Source: CAWJHE01 sp964614855
Lineage (GTDB): Bacteria > Chloroflexota > Anaerolineae > Anaerolineales > UBA4823
Reading direction: 5' to 3'
NCBI GenBank assembly: GCA_964614855.1
Contig: CAZTMX010000132.1
Location: forward strand, 1-7,767
Length of the DNA: 7,767 nucleotides
Positions 6,025 to 7,767 of this stretch are shown here, piece after piece. The notes beneath the pieces are model-generated. The model was not told the DNA's origin and ran no database searches. It saw nothing but the letters and a program-made list of their open reading frames with translations. The translations under genes were made by a program, and so were the position numbers. Numbering within the stretch: position 1 is the first letter of the stretch; the number at the start of each line of letters is the position of its first letter.

Positions 6025-6297
6025 CTACTCGCCTGCTTCTAAAGCGGCGAGGTGTTTCATTAAGCGGCTTTTGCGCCGGGCAGCATTGTTCTTGTGGATC
6101 ATACCCTTCTCTGCTGCCTTGTCCAACGCGCTGATAGCCAGTTTGGTGGCCTGCAGTGCATCTTCCTTAGAGCCCCCAGCAAGAGCCAGGCGGGCTTTTT
6201 TGACACTTGTGCGCGCAGCGCCAACGATTACACGGTTGCGCAACCTGCGTTTTTCATTCTGTTTGTTGCGCTTGATCTGCGACTTAATATTAGCCAA
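6025..6297 (-). CDS. rpsT: 30S ribosomal protein S20
   Basis: A 90-residue, strongly basic protein, about the normal S20 length. It opens with the family signature MANIKSQIKRNKQNEKRR and continues with RNRVIVGAARTSVKKARLAL and the C-terminal HKNNAARRKSRLMKHLAAL. S20 binds 16S rRNA early in 30S assembly. The start codon is TTG, read as Met, with a near-ideal GGAGG (plus-strand 6304-6308) 6 nt upstream. No upstream alternative fits the family N-terminus. A TTG start is also used by E. coli rpsT, where it takes part in control of S20 synthesis; the same control here is only an analogy. The gene forms its own unit, with a promoter at 6343-6371 and a terminator at 5971-6002. Confidence 0.98.
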   Translation of the reverse strand: MANIKSQIKRNKQNEKRRLRNRVIVGAARTSVKKARLALAGGSKEDALQATKLAISALDKAAEKGMIHKNNAARRKSRLMKHLAALEAGE

Positions 6298-6303
6298 AGC
6301 TTT

Positions 6304-6308
6304 CCTCC
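6304..6308 (-). promoter_or_regulatory. Shine-Dalgarno site selecting the rpsT TTG start
   Basis: GGAGG on the minus strand lies 6 nt before the TTG at 6297. It is what identifies this non-ATG codon as the start, together with the conserved protein N-terminus. Confidence 0.88.
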
Positions 6309-6342
6309 AAAATAAATCAATCCGAAATGATCACGGCTTGCT

Positions 6343-6371
6343 ATTTTACTTGAGAGCAGTGATTTTGTCCA
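6343..6371 (-). promoter_or_regulatory. Sigma70-type promoter of rpsT
   Basis: On the minus strand, TGGACA (6371-6366) and TAAAAT (6348-6343) are separated by exactly 17 bases; each matches the consensus hexamer at five of six positions. Transcription would begin near 6336, giving a leader of about 40 nt that contains the Shine-Dalgarno. Strength and placement suit a ribosomal protein gene. Confidence 0.7.
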
Positions 6372-6385
6372 GCGCCTGGCGGTAG

Positions 6386-6402
6386 AAAAATCGGTCGATT
6401 TT
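6386..6402 (-). terminator. Possible weak terminator after the sugar transferase gene
   Basis: On the minus strand AAAATC (6402-6397) pairs with GATTTT (6392-6387) around a 4-nt loop, ending in a run of five T residues (6390-6386). The stem is short and AT-rich, 33 bases past the stop of the sugar transferase and just before the rpsT promoter. It may give partial termination only. Confidence 0.35.
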
Positions 6403-6435
6403 GCGTTTTCTGCCTGCTGTGGTCAGGAGCAGTGA

Positions 6436-7767
6436 TCAGAACGCTCCCTTGCCGCTCCACACCACGGCGAATGTCTTGATGAGAATGTATATATCCAGCA
6501 GCAAGGAGTAGTTCTGTACGTAATACAGATCCTCCTCGGTGTTGAGATGCATGGGTTTATCGCTGCGCCCGTGGATCTGCCACCAGCCGGTCATCCCTTG
6601 GGGTACAGCAAACCGGGCGCGCTGCCAGGGTTCGTAGCGCTCAACCAGGTAGGGCAACTCCGGTCTGGGGCCCACCAGGCTCATTTCCCCCTTGATTACA
6701 TTGATCAGCTGGGGCAGCTCATCCAGGCTGCGCCTGCGCAGTATCGCGCCAATGGGGGTAATGCGCGGATCGTCTTTAACCTTGTGTAAAAGGTTCCCCG
6801 TGTCATCCTGGTGTTCAACCTGCTGCTGCATGGCCTGTGCACCTGGCACCATGGTGCGAAATTTTAAAATTTTAAAGATCTTGCCGTTCTCACCTGCCCG
6901 CTCCTGTTTCAAAAATACAGGCCCTGGACCCTGCAGGCGAATGGCAAGGGCAATCAGACCCAGCAAGGGCAGTAGAAGCACCAGGCCGGTGATCGCGACG
7001 ACCAGGTCAAAGGCGCGCTTGATCAGCCGCTGATTGTCGCTGAGCGCCGGGGCGCGCAAATCCAGCATAGGAAAACCGGCGAATTCTTCGATGGATGCTT
7101 TGTGCAGCGCCAGGCGGAAAAAGTCTGGCACCACCCATATTCTGACCGGGTACCTGGAAAGATCGCCGACCAGCTGGTCCAGCCTTTGGTAAGCGCGCTG
7201 CGGCAGGGTAATAATGACGTCATCAATGTGCTTTTCCTTAATCACCCCGGCTGCGCCGTCCAGGTTTCCCAGGATATCCTGGTGTGTCTTTTGCTTCTCG
7301 AGATCGTCATCCAGAAAACCGACCAGATCGATGTGAAATTGCGGGTTTTCCAGGACCTGTGCCTGGAACTCCCGGCCGACAGTGCCTGCGCCTGCAATCA
7401 ACACCCTGCGCTTGCTGCTGGCAGATAAAGATGAGCGGCTTTGCAACCAGGAGGCGATCCCACGCCAGCTGGACATTGCGAAATATGCCAGCAGGATAAA
7501 GGTGAGGAAGAGCAACCGGCTGACTTCACGAAAGCTGAGATACAGGGTACCGGCCAATGCGGCTGCAGCCACCAGGCTGGACAGCGTCAGGTTAATGAAC
7601 GCATCCACGGCGCGCATATTGCGCTTGCCGTCGTATACGCCTAACAGCAGGTTGATCGCCGCCCATTCCAGGGCAAAGAGGGGGTAGAGGATCACTGGCG
7701 GCGGGATCACGGCTGGATAATGGGCGGCGAAAGGCAAGAAACCCAGCCGCGGGCGCAAATACGCGGC
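6436..7767 (-). CDS. Polyprenyl-phosphate sugar-1-phosphate transferase, 5' end cut by window edge
   Basis: A polyisoprenyl-phosphate hexose-1-phosphate transferase (WbaP/WcaJ-like). It moves a sugar-1-phosphate from a UDP-sugar to undecaprenyl phosphate in the inner membrane, the first step of EPS, capsule or O-antigen synthesis. 443 residues are visible; numbering here is from the TTG at 7758. N-terminal hydrophobic segments (about 14-40, 55-76, 82-97) are followed by a Rossmann-like CoA-binding domain with VLIAGAGTVGRE (119-130), a re-entrant membrane helix (about 250-275), and the catalytic domain with KILKFRTM (296-303), the Asp-Glu pair D346-E347 in RSLDELPQ, and SLVGPRPELP (360-369). 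The frame stays open through the window end, and the first visible residues (AAYLRPRLGF) look like the end of a first membrane segment, so the true start is missing and TTG 7758 is not it. Sugar identity is unknown. Confidence 0.93.
   Translation of the reverse strand, partial: AAYLRPRLGFLPFAAHYPAVIPPPVILYPLFALEWAAINLLLGVYDGKRNMRAVDAFINLTLSSLVAAAALAGTLYLSFREVSRLLFLTFILLAYFAMSSWRGIASWLQSRSSLSASSKRRVLIAGAGTVGREFQAQVLENPQFHIDLVGFLDDDLEKQKTHQDILGNLDGAAGVIKEKHIDDVIITLPQRAYQRLDQLVGDLSRYPVRIWVVPDFFRLALHKASIEEFAGFPMLDLRAPALSDNQRLIKRAFDLVVAITGLVLLLPLLGLIALAIRLQGPGPVFLKQERAGENGKIFKILKFRTMVPGAQAMQQQVEHQDDTGNLLHKVKDDPRITPIGAILRRRSLDELPQLINVIKGEMSLVGPRPELPYLVERYEPWQRARFAVPQGMTGWWQIHGRSDKPMHLNTEEDLYYVQNYSLLLDIYILIKTFAVVWSGKGAF

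Noticed and set aside
1..7767. CRISPR array, tRNA/rRNA genes, insertion sequence or phage remnants
   Set aside because: I saw no regularly spaced repeats, no tRNA cloverleaf, no transposase or integrase motifs, and no terminal inverted repeats flanking any gene block.

Overview
The window looks like one short bacterial contig, about half GC in its coding parts. It carries seven chromosomal-type genes and no mobile element, CRISPR array or RNA gene that I can see. Bases 1-52 are not genomic: they match the Illumina TruSeq P7/index adapter, so real sequence starts near base 53. The other end cuts through a gene. From remembered protein families, my best guess for the source is Chloroflexota (Anaerolineae-like), with moderate to low confidence. 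The arguments are the style of ArgRS and S20, the bacterial cyclic-2,3-diphosphoglycerate-synthase-like GTPase, and the regulator with a degenerate receiver. No marker gene here settles the taxonomy.

The left part (53-2656) is transcribed rightwards. An AT-rich leader holds a strong sigma70-type promoter whose -35 box lies inside a 16-bp perfect palindrome. It drives an OmpR-type winged-helix regulator whose receiver domain has lost all its phosphorylation residues. Next come a WecG/TagA/CpsF (GT26) glycosyltransferase and, overlapping its end by 8 bases, a beta-class DNA adenine methyltransferase with no restriction partner in view. The glycosyltransferase appears to have its own extended -10 promoter placed so that the mRNA may start at the ATG (leaderless). 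A strong bidirectional terminator (2656-2687) closes this side.

The right part (2704-7767) is transcribed leftwards. In transcription order it holds a truncated polyprenyl-phosphate sugar-1-phosphate transferase (starts exopolysaccharide or O-antigen repeat units), rpsT (ribosomal protein S20, TTG start, own promoter and terminator), argS (arginyl-tRNA synthetase), and a P-loop GTPase of the cyclic 2,3-diphosphoglycerate synthase family. The last two are 83 bases apart and may be co-transcribed.

Two surface-glycan enzymes, an initiating phosphosugar transferase and a GT26 enzyme that typically adds the second sugar to a lipid-linked intermediate, therefore flank translation genes on opposite strands. 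They could act in one pathway, but the sequence does not prove it. I see no clear undescribed defence or mobile system. The points most worth a second look are the pseudo-receiver regulator with its palindromic promoter, the overlapping glycosyltransferase-methyltransferase pair, and the bacterial cPGS-like protein.
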